Below, in pieces: positions 51,433 to 59,864 of a DNA stretch of 64,000 bases (within the stretch, counting starts at the first letter, position 1; each line of letters begins with the position of its first letter). The translations under genes and the position numbers were made by a program. The notes under the pieces were generated by a model. It was not told the DNA's origin and ran no database searches. It saw nothing but the letters and a program-made list of their open reading frames with translations. The stretch lies in NCBI RefSeq assembly GCF_002973525.1, contig NZ_PVEN01000009.1:62001-126000 (forward strand). Direction: 5' to 3'. Origin of the DNA: Paraburkholderia sp. BL21I4N1 (lineage in GTDB: Bacteria; Pseudomonadota; Gammaproteobacteria; Burkholderiales; Burkholderiaceae).

Positions 51433-51475
51433 TCGTACCTATCCTGTGTGCGCTAGCGAACATTTGTAGGTACGA
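51433..51475. repeat. 9-bp inverted repeat with 25-base spacer
   Basis: TCGTACCTA and TAGGTACGA are perfect reverse complements about 180 bp before the zinc-ribbon gene. The spacing is longer than a normal operator, and it could be a looped operator pair or chance. Confidence 0.4.
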
Positions 51476-51555
51476 CGAAATACCGTGCATGTTGGCAGGA
51501 CGAGCGAGCGCGACGTTTTTTCATTTTAGGCGCGCGTTTGCAGCGACAAAAGCAC

Positions 51556-51589
51556 GACGAGGTCGGCGCCTGCGGCGGCCGACCTCGTC
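51556..51589 (-). terminator. Probable terminator after the DHA2 exporter gene
   Basis: GACGAGGTCGGC pairs perfectly with GCCGACCTCGTC around a 10-base loop. On the minus strand, GTGCTTTTGTC follows, a short T-tract. It lies 44 bases after the exporter stop. Confidence 0.55.
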
Positions 51590-51632
51590 AATAAGCGCAT
51601 GCATCATGCGCTAGTGTGAAGCGCGCTGAAGA

Positions 51633-53165
51633 TCAATGCTTGCGCAACGGATGATCCTTCAGTAACCACGTCAGCACGAAGGCAAGCACCACCACGCATG
51701 CAGCCGACAGATACACCGTGTGCAACGCACCGGCGAACGCTTGCAGATAATCTTCGCGTAATGCGGCGGGCAACTGGTGGATGGCCGCGGGCCCGAGCGC
51801 GTGCGGCAATTCGGTGTCGGGCGGCATCAATTTTTCGAGGCGCGAGGCGAGACCGTTCGAGAACACCGCGCCGAACGCGGCGACCCCGATCGAGCCGCCG
51901 ATCGAGCGGAACAAGGTCGCGCCGGAAGTGGCCACGCCCATATGTTTGAACTCGACCGTGTTCTGCACGGCGAGAATCAGCACCTGCATCACCATGCCGA
52001 GTCCGCAGCCCAGAATGCCCATGTCGATATACATCACACGAATCGGCGTGTCGATCTGCAGACGGGCGAGCAGCAACATCGCGACGGCCGCGAGCAGGGT
52101 GCCCATGATCGGGAAGATGCGGTACTTGCCGATCTTGCTGATGATGCGGCCGGTCACCATCGACATCACGAACAGGCCGCCCATCATCGGCAGCATCTGC
52201 ATGCCGGCTTGCGTCGGCGTGGAGCTTTTGACCACCTGCAGATAGAGCGGCAGGAACGTCACCGAACCGAACAGCGAGACGCCGATGACGAAGCCGATCA
52301 GGCTACTCAGCAAAAACGTGCGCTGTTTGAAAAGTTCGAGCGGCATGATCGGCTCGACCGCGCTGCGCTCTTCGTGAATGAAGCCCCAGATCGACACCAG
52401 CCCGATGCCCAGCGTGAACCACAATTGCGGCGACGACCACGGCAGAATCGTGCCGCCCTGGCTCGTGAACAGGATGATGCAGGTGAGCGCACCGGCGAGA
52501 AACGCGGCGCCCATGTAGTCGATGGTGTGCTTCACGTGGCGCACATGCGGCTTGAAGACCGCGCCGATCACGGCGAGCGAGATGATGCCAAGCGGCAGGT
52601 TGATGTAGAAAATCCAGCGCCACGACAGGTGCTCGACGAGAAAGCCGCCGAGCAGTGGCCCGATCACGGTGGCCAGACCGAACACGCCGCCGAATACGCC
52701 CTGAAAGCGGCCGCGCTCGGCCGGCGGAATCACGTCGCCGATCGCGGCCATCGTCACGACCAGCAGACCGCCGCCGCCGAGCCCTTGCAGCGCGCGCAGC
52801 AGGATCAGTTGCGTCATGTTCTGCGCGACGCCACATAACGCGGAGCCGGCCAGAAACACGACGATCGCCGTCTGCAGCACGATCTTGCGGCCGAACAGGT
52901 CGCCGAATTTGCCGTACAAGGGCACGACGATGGTCGAGCTGAGCAGGTAGGCGGTCACCACCCAGGACAAATTGTTGAGCCCGCCGAGTTCGCCGACGAT
53001 AGTGGGCAGCGCGGTCGAGACGATCGTCTGATCGAGCGCCGCGAGCAGCATCACCAGCAGCAGGGCCGGAAACAGCAGGCGGATCGGCGGATGATCGGCC
53101 GTTCGCCCACCCGCCGGCGCTGGGCCGGACGGCAGGTCGGAAGATTGAAGGGTGGGTTGTTCCAT
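51633..53165 (-). CDS. DHA2-family multidrug MFS exporter (EmrB/QacA type)
   Basis: This exporter has 510 residues and fourteen predicted helices. LDQTIVSTALPTIVGELGG is the DHA2 motif D1, LYGKFGDLFGRKIV is motif A, and GPLLGGFLVEHLSWRWIFYINLP is motif C. It should expel drugs or toxic metabolites by proton antiport. The ribosome binding site is weak. It is divergent from a TetR regulator across an AT-rich operator region, the usual arrangement for substrate-induced export. Confidence 0.92.
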   Translation of the reverse strand: MEQPTLQSSDLPSGPAPAGGRTADHPPIRLLFPALLLVMLLAALDQTIVSTALPTIVGELGGLNNLSWVVTAYLLSSTIVVPLYGKFGDLFGRKIVLQTAIVVFLAGSALCGVAQNMTQLILLRALQGLGGGGLLVVTMAAIGDVIPPAERGRFQGVFGGVFGLATVIGPLLGGFLVEHLSWRWIFYINLPLGIISLAVIGAVFKPHVRHVKHTIDYMGAAFLAGALTCIILFTSQGGTILPWSSPQLWFTLGIGLVSIWGFIHEERSAVEPIMPLELFKQRTFLLSSLIGFVIGVSLFGSVTFLPLYLQVVKSSTPTQAGMQMLPMMGGLFVMSMVTGRIISKIGKYRIFPIMGTLLAAVAMLLLARLQIDTPIRVMYIDMGILGCGLGMVMQVLILAVQNTVEFKHMGVATSGATLFRSIGGSIGVAAFGAVFSNGLASRLEKLMPPDTELPHALGPAAIHQLPAALREDYLQAFAGALHTVYLSAACVVVLAFVLTWLLKDHPLRKH

Positions 53166-53183
53166 GGGGGAGTCGTATTGAAA

Positions 53184-53205
53184 TTAATTAACTTAACGAT
53201 TAATA
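53184..53205. promoter_or_regulatory. AT-rich operator between exporter and TetR regulator
   Basis: The 75-bp divergent gap contains ATTAATTAAC and ACGATTAAT arms, an AT-rich imperfect inverted repeat around TTAACTTAACGATTAA. In a GC-rich genome this stands out and is the likely TetR binding site and overlapping promoter region. Confidence 0.5.
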
Positions 53206-53240
53206 TAGGAGACATCATAGCAGCCGTCAAATTGAATGCA

Positions 53241-53933
53241 ATGGCAAGGATTCCGTCAGACAAGCAGGATGCAACGGGTGCGCCGCAGCTCGCGCGCCGC
53301 CCGGGCCGTCCGTCAGGCACCCCGCGCGGTCCGGAGCAGCGAAGTCGGCTGCTCGACGCCGCGCTCGCGCTGTTCGCGCGTCAGGGCATCGTGGACACCA
53401 CACTCGGGGAAATTGCCCGCGAGGCGGGTTTCACGCCGGCCATGGTGCATTACTACTTCAAGACCCGCGATCAACTGCTCGACGTGCTCATCGACGAACG
53501 CTTCGCGCCGTTGCGCGCGGGTCTCGGCGTGCCGTTTCAGGAGAATCCCGACGATCCGGTTGCCGCGATCACGCAACTCGCGCGGCGGATCGTGCAAGTG
53601 GCGACCGATCACCCGTGGTTCCCGTCACTGTGGGTGCGCGAAGTGATCAGCGACGGCGGCCTGCTGCGTCAGCGCATGCAGGAGCGGTTCGGCAATACGC
53701 ATCAGAAAGCTTCCCTCGCCGCGATCGCGCGCTGGCAGGAGGAGGGCCGTCTGAACGCGGGGCTGGAGCCCGCGCTCGTGTTCGTTACGTTGCTGGGCTT
53801 GACGATTCTGCCGCTGGCCGCGTCGAAGTTGTGGCGCAACGATCCTGTGCGCAGCAAGATCGGCGGCGAGGAGATCGCGCGGCATGCGGTCGCGTTGCTG
53901 GTGCAAGGGATCGGTCCGCAGAAGGCGGAGTAA
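53241..53933 (+). CDS. TetR-family transcriptional regulator
   Basis: This regulator has 230 residues. The helix-turn-helix lies at about residues 28-75 (LLDAALALFARQGIVDTTLGEIAREAGFTPAMVHYYFKTRDQLLDVL). The C-terminal helical domain binds the inducer. The ATG lacks a clear ribosome binding site; GGAG is 35 bases upstream, so a leaderless or non-canonical start is possible. It is divergent from the DHA2 exporter and should repress it. Confidence 0.88.
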   Translation: MARIPSDKQDATGAPQLARRPGRPSGTPRGPEQRSRLLDAALALFARQGIVDTTLGEIAREAGFTPAMVHYYFKTRDQLLDVLIDERFAPLRAGLGVPFQENPDDPVAAITQLARRIVQVATDHPWFPSLWVREVISDGGLLRQRMQERFGNTHQKASLAAIARWQEEGRLNAGLEPALVFVTLLGLTILPLAASKLWRNDPVRSKIGGEEIARHAVALLVQGIGPQKAE

Positions 53934-54274
53934 CACGTCGTGTGTTATTGCTCGGTGCACGTCGTCGCGGCACGCTACGTGCTACCACTCGTATGAACGT
54001 GAACGCCACGCGCGAAGGGAAGCGCGACGGGCGTTGCAGAAAAACAGGAATGGCGGAACGGACGCCGCGCCGGAAACGCCGTGCCGAGGGTGCTGGCACG
54101 CGTCGCCGTGGCGGATCGGAAGTGTCGGCATCGGTCGCCGGAAGAGCGGCGCCGAAAGCCGGTTTTTCATTGGCGTGCAATTTTGGCGCGTTACTGTGCG
54201 CGCGAGTCGGCTGGGTCGATACGTTTCAATTGTCGACCGGCCTGAAACTCGGCGTGCGAAATCGAGTCGGAACC
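53934..54274. other. Intergenic region before the receiver-domain gene
   Basis: In 341 bases I see no gene and no strong motif beyond a short hairpin TAACAC/GTGTTA (53931-53947) that overlaps the TetR stop codon. The promoter of the receiver-domain gene must lie here. Confidence 0.4.
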
Positions 54275-54787
54275 ATGAACAGCGACATCGCAGCCGCGCG
54301 AATCGGCGGCACGCAGCAGAACGATACATTGGCCACGTCGGACGGCCTAACCGGATTCTTAGAGCAACAACAGAAAATGAACGGAGCATTGAGACTCGAT
54401 CAGGCCACGATCGTGCTCGTCGAAGACGACCCGGATAGCCGGGAGTCGTTGACCTTGTTACTCGAAGCGGAAGGCGCGCAGGTCTGCGCCGTTGCGGATG
54501 CGGAAGAGGGCGTGGAAGCGGCCTTGCGGCTGTTGCCCGATGCCGTGGTGTGCGACCTCGATTTGCCGGCCATGGACGGTTTCTATCTGATCCAGCGGCT
54601 ACGCGACCACGAGATTCGCGGCGATCACGCGCCTTCGGTGGCGGTGGCGCTAACAGGTCACACCGACGAAGCCTACCGCTTGCGCAGCATCGGCGAGGGT
54701 TTCCAGCATTTCATGACCAAACCCGCTTTACCCGACGACCTCGTGACGTTGCTGCACGACGCGATCGACGCGCGCGCGGCGGGTTAA
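54275..54787 (+). CDS. Single-domain response regulator
   Basis: The product is 170 residues: ~45 polar residues, then one receiver domain (IVLVEDDPDSRESL, phospho-acceptor Asp in VVCDLDLPAMDG, Thr in ALTGHT and Lys in FMTKPALPDD). It has no output domain, so it acts by protein contact, for example in a phosphorelay. A later ATG at 54377 would remove the polar leader; neither start has a good ribosome binding site. No kinase gene is adjacent. Confidence 0.8.
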   Translation: MNSDIAAARIGGTQQNDTLATSDGLTGFLEQQQKMNGALRLDQATIVLVEDDPDSRESLTLLLEAEGAQVCAVADAEEGVEAALRLLPDAVVCDLDLPAMDGFYLIQRLRDHEIRGDHAPSVAVALTGHTDEAYRLRSIGEGFQHFMTKPALPDDLVTLLHDAIDARAAG

Positions 54788-54870
54788 CCGGGTTCATGAC
54801 AGGGTGAGGATGGGCCGATCGACGGTTGTCGTTGCGGCGCATTGAGCCCGTGAGGCCCGTGGCGGCCGCG

Positions 54871-55440
54871 CTACTTGGCGGCGACCGCCGCCGCTGACCC
54901 TGCGTCGGCCTCCGCTTCCGCGGCCTGGCACGCGGAACACAATCCCTTCAATTCGATTTCGTCGCTGGCGAGGCGGTAGCCCGCGTCTTCGATCTGCGCG
55001 ACGAGCGCTTGGCGCAGCTTCGGCTGATGCAGCTCGGTCACGTTACCGCACTGCTGGCAGACCACCAGAATGCCGTGCTGGCACTGCGTCAGATCGTGGC
55101 ACACCGTGAAGGCATTGATCGATTCGATCCGATGCACGAGCCCGGCGGTCAGCAGGAAATCCAGCGCCCGATAAACCGTGGGCGGCGCCGAGCCCGGATG
55201 GATCTGGCGCATTTCGTCGAGCAGCGAATAGGCCTTGGTGGCGCGGCCGGAATTCAGCAGCAATTCGAGCACCTTGCGGCGAATCGGCGTGAGTTTTTCG
55301 CCGCGTTCGCGGCAGTATTCGTCGGCGAGCGTCAGCGCGGCTTCCTGCGAAACGCCGTGCGTGTGCCCCGGCTCATGGGCATGCGCAGTAGCGGCGGAGG
55401 GGGCTTTGGCGGCGAGCGCGGCGGGCTTGGCGGTCTTCAT
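54871..55440 (-). CDS. zur: Fur-family regulator, probably zinc uptake regulator
   Basis: The product is 189 residues. The winged helix is at about 45-105 (LTPIRRKVLELLLNSGRATKAYSLLDEM, PPTVYRALDFLLTAGLVHRIES). Zinc-site candidates are the His/Cys in HDLTQCQHGILVVCQQCG and the C-terminal CSAC. An N-terminal His-rich tail (HAHEPGHTHG) may also bind metal. The CQQCG/CSAC pairs and NAFTVCHD layout are nearer Zur than Fur. It should repress zinc-uptake genes, which are not in this window. Confidence 0.82.
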   Translation of the reverse strand: MKTAKPAALAAKAPSAATAHAHEPGHTHGVSQEAALTLADEYCRERGEKLTPIRRKVLELLLNSGRATKAYSLLDEMRQIHPGSAPPTVYRALDFLLTAGLVHRIESINAFTVCHDLTQCQHGILVVCQQCGNVTELHQPKLRQALVAQIEDAGYRLASDEIELKGLCSACQAAEAEADAGSAAAVAAK

Positions 55441-55515
55441 GGGTCAATTATAAAGGTCAGCGCGCCGCGCTGTGCTGGGTGCTCCCGAGGTACCCAGCGC
55501 GCTCGGGCACCGCGC

Positions 55516-55535
55516 GCCGGCCAACGTCGGCCGGC
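55516..55535. repeat. GC-rich hairpin between GST and zur
   Basis: GCCGGCC and GGCCGGC pair perfectly around a 6-base loop, 28 bases after the GST stop on the minus strand. No T-tract is present, so termination is only possible. Confidence 0.35.
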
Positions 55536-55563
55536 TCCTCGTTGTCAGTCGACGCCCCGCGGT

Positions 55564-56190
55564 TCAGGTCAGCGGGAAATCGATGTACTTCTTGAACCCC
55601 GTGCGCGTGGCAAGACGCGAATACCAGCGCTCCAGATTCGGCAGCGGTGGGCGCTCCACGCCGTCGAGCCCGAACCAGCGTTTCGCGTATGCGCCGATCA
55701 CGATGTCGGCCAGCGTGAACTTCTCGCCTTCGAGGAAAAAGCGCGCCTGCAGATGGCTGTCCAGCATGCGCCACAGCGCGGTGACCGCCGTGAAATCGGT
55801 GGCGAGTTTGGCGTTGTCGCGCGCGTCCGCCGGTGTGCGTACGAGCGCCCAGAACACAGGACGCTCGGCGGGTTGCAGCGTGGACAGCGACCAGTCCAGC
55901 CAACGGTCCACACTCGCGCGCACTCTCGGCTCGGCCGGATACAGCAGACTCGCTTCGCCGTATTGCAGCACCAGGTAACGCAGGATCGCGTTCGATTCCC
56001 ACAGCACGAAGTCGTCGTCGACCAGCGTCGGAATCTTGCCGGTCGGGTTCATCGCGAGATAGTCGGGCTCGTTGTTGCGGCCGAATTGCAGACCCGCGTC
56101 GATGCGCTCGTACGGCAGCACCAGTTCATCGCAGCACCACAACACCTTCTGGACGTTAACCGAGTTGGTGCGTCCCCAGATCGTAATCAT
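55564..56190 (-). CDS. Glutathione S-transferase family protein
   Basis: The product is 208 residues. The thioredoxin-fold N-terminal half starts MITIWGRTNSVNVQKVLW. The glutathione-binding blocks NPTGKIPTLVDDDFVLWESNAILRYL (about 55-80) follow, and the C-terminal helical domain has FTLADIVIGAYAKRW with the N-capping Asp. The active residue in this GST class should be the Ser or Asn of TNSVN. The start is the first Met of the fold; an upstream Arg/Ala-rich extension is rejected. Substrate unknown. Confidence 0.9.
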   Translation of the reverse strand: MITIWGRTNSVNVQKVLWCCDELVLPYERIDAGLQFGRNNEPDYLAMNPTGKIPTLVDDDFVLWESNAILRYLVLQYGEASLLYPAEPRVRASVDRWLDWSLSTLQPAERPVFWALVRTPADARDNAKLATDFTAVTALWRMLDSHLQARFFLEGEKFTLADIVIGAYAKRWFGLDGVERPPLPNLERWYSRLATRTGFKKYIDFPLT

Positions 56191-56363
56191 CCGGTCAATC
56201 CTTTTCTTGGCAAGTTGGCAAAGTTGGCAAGCCGCGCCGGCTGCGCGGCGTTCAGCCGGTAACGATACACGATGCGCGCGCCTTTGCGGAGCGCGGCCGC
56301 CGGCGTTCGGCAATCCCCACGCGTTGCGTACAATGGCCGCTCCCGACTACGACGAGGCACCGG

Positions 56364-58040
56364 ATGGCCCGCATTGTCCCCGACGACTGGAAGAGCCTCG
56401 CCGCCACCGGCGCGGCGGCCCGCGAACGCGAAACCCTCGCGTTGCTGGAAACGGCGCTGTCCGACGACTACACCGTCTATCACGGCGTGCACTGGACGCG
56501 CCTGAACCAGAACTTCTCGGTGTTCGGCGAGGCCGACTTCGTGATCGTCAGCCCGGCCGGGCGCGTGATGATCGTCGAACAGAAAACGGGCTTTCTGCGC
56601 GAGACCTCGAAAGGGCTCGTCAAGGTGCATCTGCAGACCGAGCGCAATGTGGCGATCGCGCTTGCGCACACCGTCGAGGGATTGCACCGGCGTCTGACCG
56701 CGGCGTTCGGCGCGGGCACCTATTTCGTCGAGGAACTGCTGTACTGCCCGGATCATGTCGTCAAAGACGCGTCGATTGCCGGCGTGAACCCCGCACGTAT
56801 CGTCGACGCGACGCGCAAGGACCGGCTCGCGGCGGTGATCCGCGAAGCCTTGCCGGTCGACGAAGCGCGTCTCGCCTGCGCGCCGAAGATCCATCATTTT
56901 CTCGCCGACGAACTCGCGCTCTCGCCCGACACCAGCGCGCTGGTCGGCCAGGCGGGCACGCTCGTCACGCGCCTCGCGGGCGGTCTCGCCACCTGGGCGC
57001 GGCGGCTCGAATTCACACCGTTTCGCCTGCGCGTGACCGGCACGGCCGGCTCCGGCAAGACGCAACTCGCGGTGCAGGTCATGAAAGACGCGGTGGCGCG
57101 GGGTCGGCGTCCGTTGTACGTGTGTTTCAACCGGCCGCTGGCGGACCACATCGTGCGGGTCGCGCCGCCCGAGGCGAAGGTGGCGAACTATCACCAGTTG
57201 TGCGACTGGATTGCACGCGACGCCGGTCGCGAACCGGACTTCCAGGCCGGCGACGTGTTCAATCAGCTCGAAACGACGTTCGCCGGCACGCCGATCGACG
57301 CGCGCTGGCAATTCGACGTGCTGATCGTCGACGAAGGCCAGGACTTCCAGCAACCGTGGGTGGCCGCGCTCGAACGCCTGCTGCGTCCCGGCGCCGCGTG
57401 GTGGTGGCTCGAGGATCCGCTGCAGAATCTGTACATGCGCGAACCCGTAGCGCTACCCGGCTGGACCACGCTGAAGGAAACCACCAACTATCGCAGTCCG
57501 CGCGACATTCTCGACTATGTGCGCGACGTGGTCGGCGGCTCGGTGCCGGTCGCGGCGGCGCTCGCGTCGGGCAGTCCGTTCGACGGCTCCGAGATTTCGC
57601 TGTCGGTGTACGACGAAGCGAACGCCGCCGAAGGCAGCATCGACGCCACCAAGCGCGCGATCACGCAGGCGCTGTCGCTCGGCTTTCGCAAACAGGACAT
57701 CGTGGTGCTGTCGTTTCGCGGTCGCGAAGGGTCGGCGATGACCGCACTGGACCAACTCGGCCCGCACCGGCTGCGCAGTTTTACCGGCAAATACGATCTG
57801 TTCGGCAACCCCGAATACCGCGAAGGCGACGTGCTGTTCGAGTCGATCTATCGCTTCAAGGGGCAGGCGGCGCCGTGCGTGATTTTCACCGAGGTCGACT
57901 TCGACACCTTCGACGAGCGGATCGCGCGCAAGCTGTTTGTCGGCGCAACCCGCGCGACGATGAAGCTGATCGTGGTCGCGTCGCAGCGGGCCGCGCGGCA
58001 TCTGCGTTTGCGCGACGGCAAGGAAGCGCGAGAGAGCTAG
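56364..58040 (+). CDS. NERD-domain SF1 DNA helicase
   Basis: The product is 558 residues. The N-terminal part (about 10-130) resembles the nuclease-related NERD fold, with FGEADFVIVSPAGRVMIVEQKTG matching its D...ExK core. A superfamily 1 motor follows: Walker A GTAGSGKT (226-233), Walker B/DEAD-like DEGQD (323-327), TNYRSP, a UvrD-like IYRFKGQAAPCVIFTEVD and KLFVGATRAT. It should be an ATP-driven DNA helicase with possible nuclease action. Stand-alone NERD helicases may act in repair or defence. It faces a PRTase-HAD gene one base away. Confidence 0.85.
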   Translation: MARIVPDDWKSLAATGAAARERETLALLETALSDDYTVYHGVHWTRLNQNFSVFGEADFVIVSPAGRVMIVEQKTGFLRETSKGLVKVHLQTERNVAIALAHTVEGLHRRLTAAFGAGTYFVEELLYCPDHVVKDASIAGVNPARIVDATRKDRLAAVIREALPVDEARLACAPKIHHFLADELALSPDTSALVGQAGTLVTRLAGGLATWARRLEFTPFRLRVTGTAGSGKTQLAVQVMKDAVARGRRPLYVCFNRPLADHIVRVAPPEAKVANYHQLCDWIARDAGREPDFQAGDVFNQLETTFAGTPIDARWQFDVLIVDEGQDFQQPWVAALERLLRPGAAWWWLEDPLQNLYMREPVALPGWTTLKETTNYRSPRDILDYVRDVVGGSVPVAAALASGSPFDGSEISLSVYDEANAAEGSIDATKRAITQALSLGFRKQDIVVLSFRGREGSAMTALDQLGPHRLRSFTGKYDLFGNPEYREGDVLFESIYRFKGQAAPCVIFTEVDFDTFDERIARKLFVGATRATMKLIVVASQRAARHLRLRDGKEARES

Positions 58041-58041
58041 C

Positions 58042-58989
58042 TCAGGCCCACGCGCGCGCACCGACCAGCATGCCGGTTTGCGTCCGCGCGTCCCACCAGA
58101 TCACGCGCAGCAACGGCGCTTGTTGCGCGATCAACAAAGCCTGCGCCGGATCGCTTTCGACAAAGTGCGTGACGCCGCCGCGCAACGCGGCGGCCGCCTT
58201 GTGAGCGGCCGCGCCGGCGGGGCTTTCGTCGTGCGTGCCGGGCGTGCGCATGACCAGTTGCAGATGCCCGAACCCATGACGTGTCAACCACGCCTCGGTG
58301 CGCACGCGGTCCGGTTCCGGCCGCCCGGTGATGATCGTGCGAACGCGCCGCAGATCGAGATCCGGCAGGACCTCGAACGGCAGCAGCGCATCGCGTTCGG
58401 CAAGCGCGGCGGCCAGGTCCTCGTCGTAGCGCGCGAGCGGCACGTCGGGCAGCAGAATGCCGTCGAGGTCGATCGCGTACGTGGCGTATTCGTGATCTTC
58501 CGCCATGGCAGGCGCGGCGCCGGTTTCGACGCGCGCCCAGTCGTCGCGATACCGCTCGGTGTACGCCTGGCGTTCCCACGGAAACTGCGCGAAGTAGCCG
58601 CGCGCGTCGATCGCGTAGTCGGGTTGGGTGCGGCTCAGGTCGTCCACCGCGCCGGTTAGCGTCCTGACGTCGAGACCATGCTGTTGCAGAAACGCGATGC
58701 AGTCCGTCAGCGTGAAACCGCGTCCCGCAATGTCCTCGCATAACAGCACACTCGAACCCGCGGGCGGGATCGGCAGCGTCGAGTCCCATGCCACCGTGCG
58801 CGACTGCCGGTCATAGCGCAAAAACGCCACCGGCGTGCCGACCGCGTGCGACACCATCAACGCAAGCGGCGCACCGCCGCGCAGAATACCGATCGCGAGC
58901 GTGAAACGCTGCGCCAGCAAGGCGGGTTGCAACGACTCGATCCAGTGATCGAGCTGTTCGTACGTCAAGGGCAAAACCGGCTTGTTCAT
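58042..58989 (-). CDS. Phosphoribosyltransferase-HAD fusion protein
   Basis: The product is 315 residues. The N-terminal half is a PRTase fold with the PRPP loop VLLCEDIAGRGFTLTD (81-96) and a PPi loop near ILRGGAP. The C-terminal half begins with the HAD phosphatase signature YAIDLDGILLPD (Asp174 and Asp176) and contains TIITGRPEPDR as motif II. The enzyme may link a nucleobase PRTase to a nucleotidase, or act in salvage or nucleotide repair. The combination is uncommon in my memory, and the substrate is unknown. Confidence 0.72.
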   Translation of the reverse strand: MNKPVLPLTYEQLDHWIESLQPALLAQRFTLAIGILRGGAPLALMVSHAVGTPVAFLRYDRQSRTVAWDSTLPIPPAGSSVLLCEDIAGRGFTLTDCIAFLQQHGLDVRTLTGAVDDLSRTQPDYAIDARGYFAQFPWERQAYTERYRDDWARVETGAAPAMAEDHEYATYAIDLDGILLPDVPLARYDEDLAAALAERDALLPFEVLPDLDLRRVRTIITGRPEPDRVRTEAWLTRHGFGHLQLVMRTPGTHDESPAGAAAHKAAAALRGGVTHFVESDPAQALLIAQQAPLLRVIWWDARTQTGMLVGARAWA

Positions 58990-59279
58990 GACTCTTTGGG
59001 GGCGCTGTCAAGCGCATATGGGACGAGCGTCTGCGAGGCGGTGCGGCGTCCGGCGCTAGCGAGCGGCGGGGCCCCGTTTTTGAGACAGAGAATTTTGGCG
59101 ATATTATGCATGCGGTTCAAAGATCGCGCGTCGGGGTGACGTGCGTTACCGGCGGGGCGTGTCGCGAGGGCGCCGTCACGACCGGGTAGAGGGGCGACCG
59201 GTTCTCGACCATGAACTGAACCGGCGCGGCGCCGCAGAGCACCGCCCGCAAGAAAACAGATAACGGAATAGAAAAACAG

Positions 59280-59864
59280 ATGACCAAGGCGATCGCAACG
59301 GCGCAGGGCAGAACGGCCGTCCATGGAATCACGCAGAGCGGCGCGCGCATCGGCGCGTGCTGGGCGACCGGCCTGATGTTCGCGCTGGCCGCGGCAGGCG
59401 CGCACGCGCAACCGGCGTCGGCGCCAGCCGTGCCATCGGTGCCTTTAACGCTCGACGTGACGGGCAAGATCGGCAAGACTACCGATGCTGCGCACCGCGT
59501 GTATCACTTCACGGAAGCGCAACTGCTCGCGCTGCCGACCCACTCGATCACGACCGCCACCACGTGGACGCCGCGCTCCACCTTCACGGGACCGTTGCTG
59601 GCGGATATTCTGAAGACGGTCGGCGCAACCGGCAGCGAAGTCGAGATCCATACGCTCGACGACTACACCTACAGCGTGCCGGTGTCCGACTGCGATCGTT
59701 ACGGCGTGGTCGTGGCGTACAGCATGAACGGCCGGCGGCTGAAGATCAGCGACTTCGGGCCGCTGTTTCTCATCTATCCGCGCGATGCGTTTCCCGATGA
59801 ACTCACGGGCGCCTCGGGCGATTCGAAATTCGTATGGCAGATCAAGGCACTCATCGTCGAATAG
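59280..59864 (+). CDS. Periplasmic molybdopterin-binding-fold protein
   Basis: The product is 194 residues. A hydrophobic signal segment ends near AGAHAQ (about 37-42). The mature part (LTLDVTGKIGKT, VYHFTEAQLLALPT, TWTPRSTFTGPLLADIL, LDDYTYSVPVSDCDRYGVVVAY, ISDFGPLFLIYPRD) matches the sulfite-oxidase/YedY-like oxidoreductase molybdopterin-binding domain as often annotated. It overlaps the histidine kinase gene by 31 bp. It is probably a sensory or redox partner of that kinase. Cofactor binding is unproven. Confidence 0.78.
   Translation: MTKAIATAQGRTAVHGITQSGARIGACWATGLMFALAAAGAHAQPASAPAVPSVPLTLDVTGKIGKTTDAAHRVYHFTEAQLLALPTHSITTATTWTPRSTFTGPLLADILKTVGATGSEVEIHTLDDYTYSVPVSDCDRYGVVVAYSMNGRRLKISDFGPLFLIYPRDAFPDELTGASGDSKFVWQIKALIVE

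Larger units (their letters stand above)
51253..51632. other. Intergenic region with inverted repeats
   Basis: These 380 bases hold no gene. They contain the promoter region of the zinc-ribbon gene on the left, an inverted repeat TCGTACCTA (51433-51441) with TAGGTACGA (51467-51475), and a long stem at 51556-51589 that lies after the drug-exporter gene. A smaller palindrome GCGCAT/ATGCGC is at 51595-51611. Confidence 0.5.

Noticed and set aside
53615..54787. A 390-residue response regulator from the longest frame
   Set aside because: Most of the extra N-terminal part lies within the TetR gene and is Arg/Gly-rich. The receiver domain needs only the later ATG.
56364..58989. A complete named phage-defence system made of the NERD helicase and its neighbour
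   Set aside because: No known system I can name with confidence has this pair, and mobile-element signs are missing. It is listed only as a lead.
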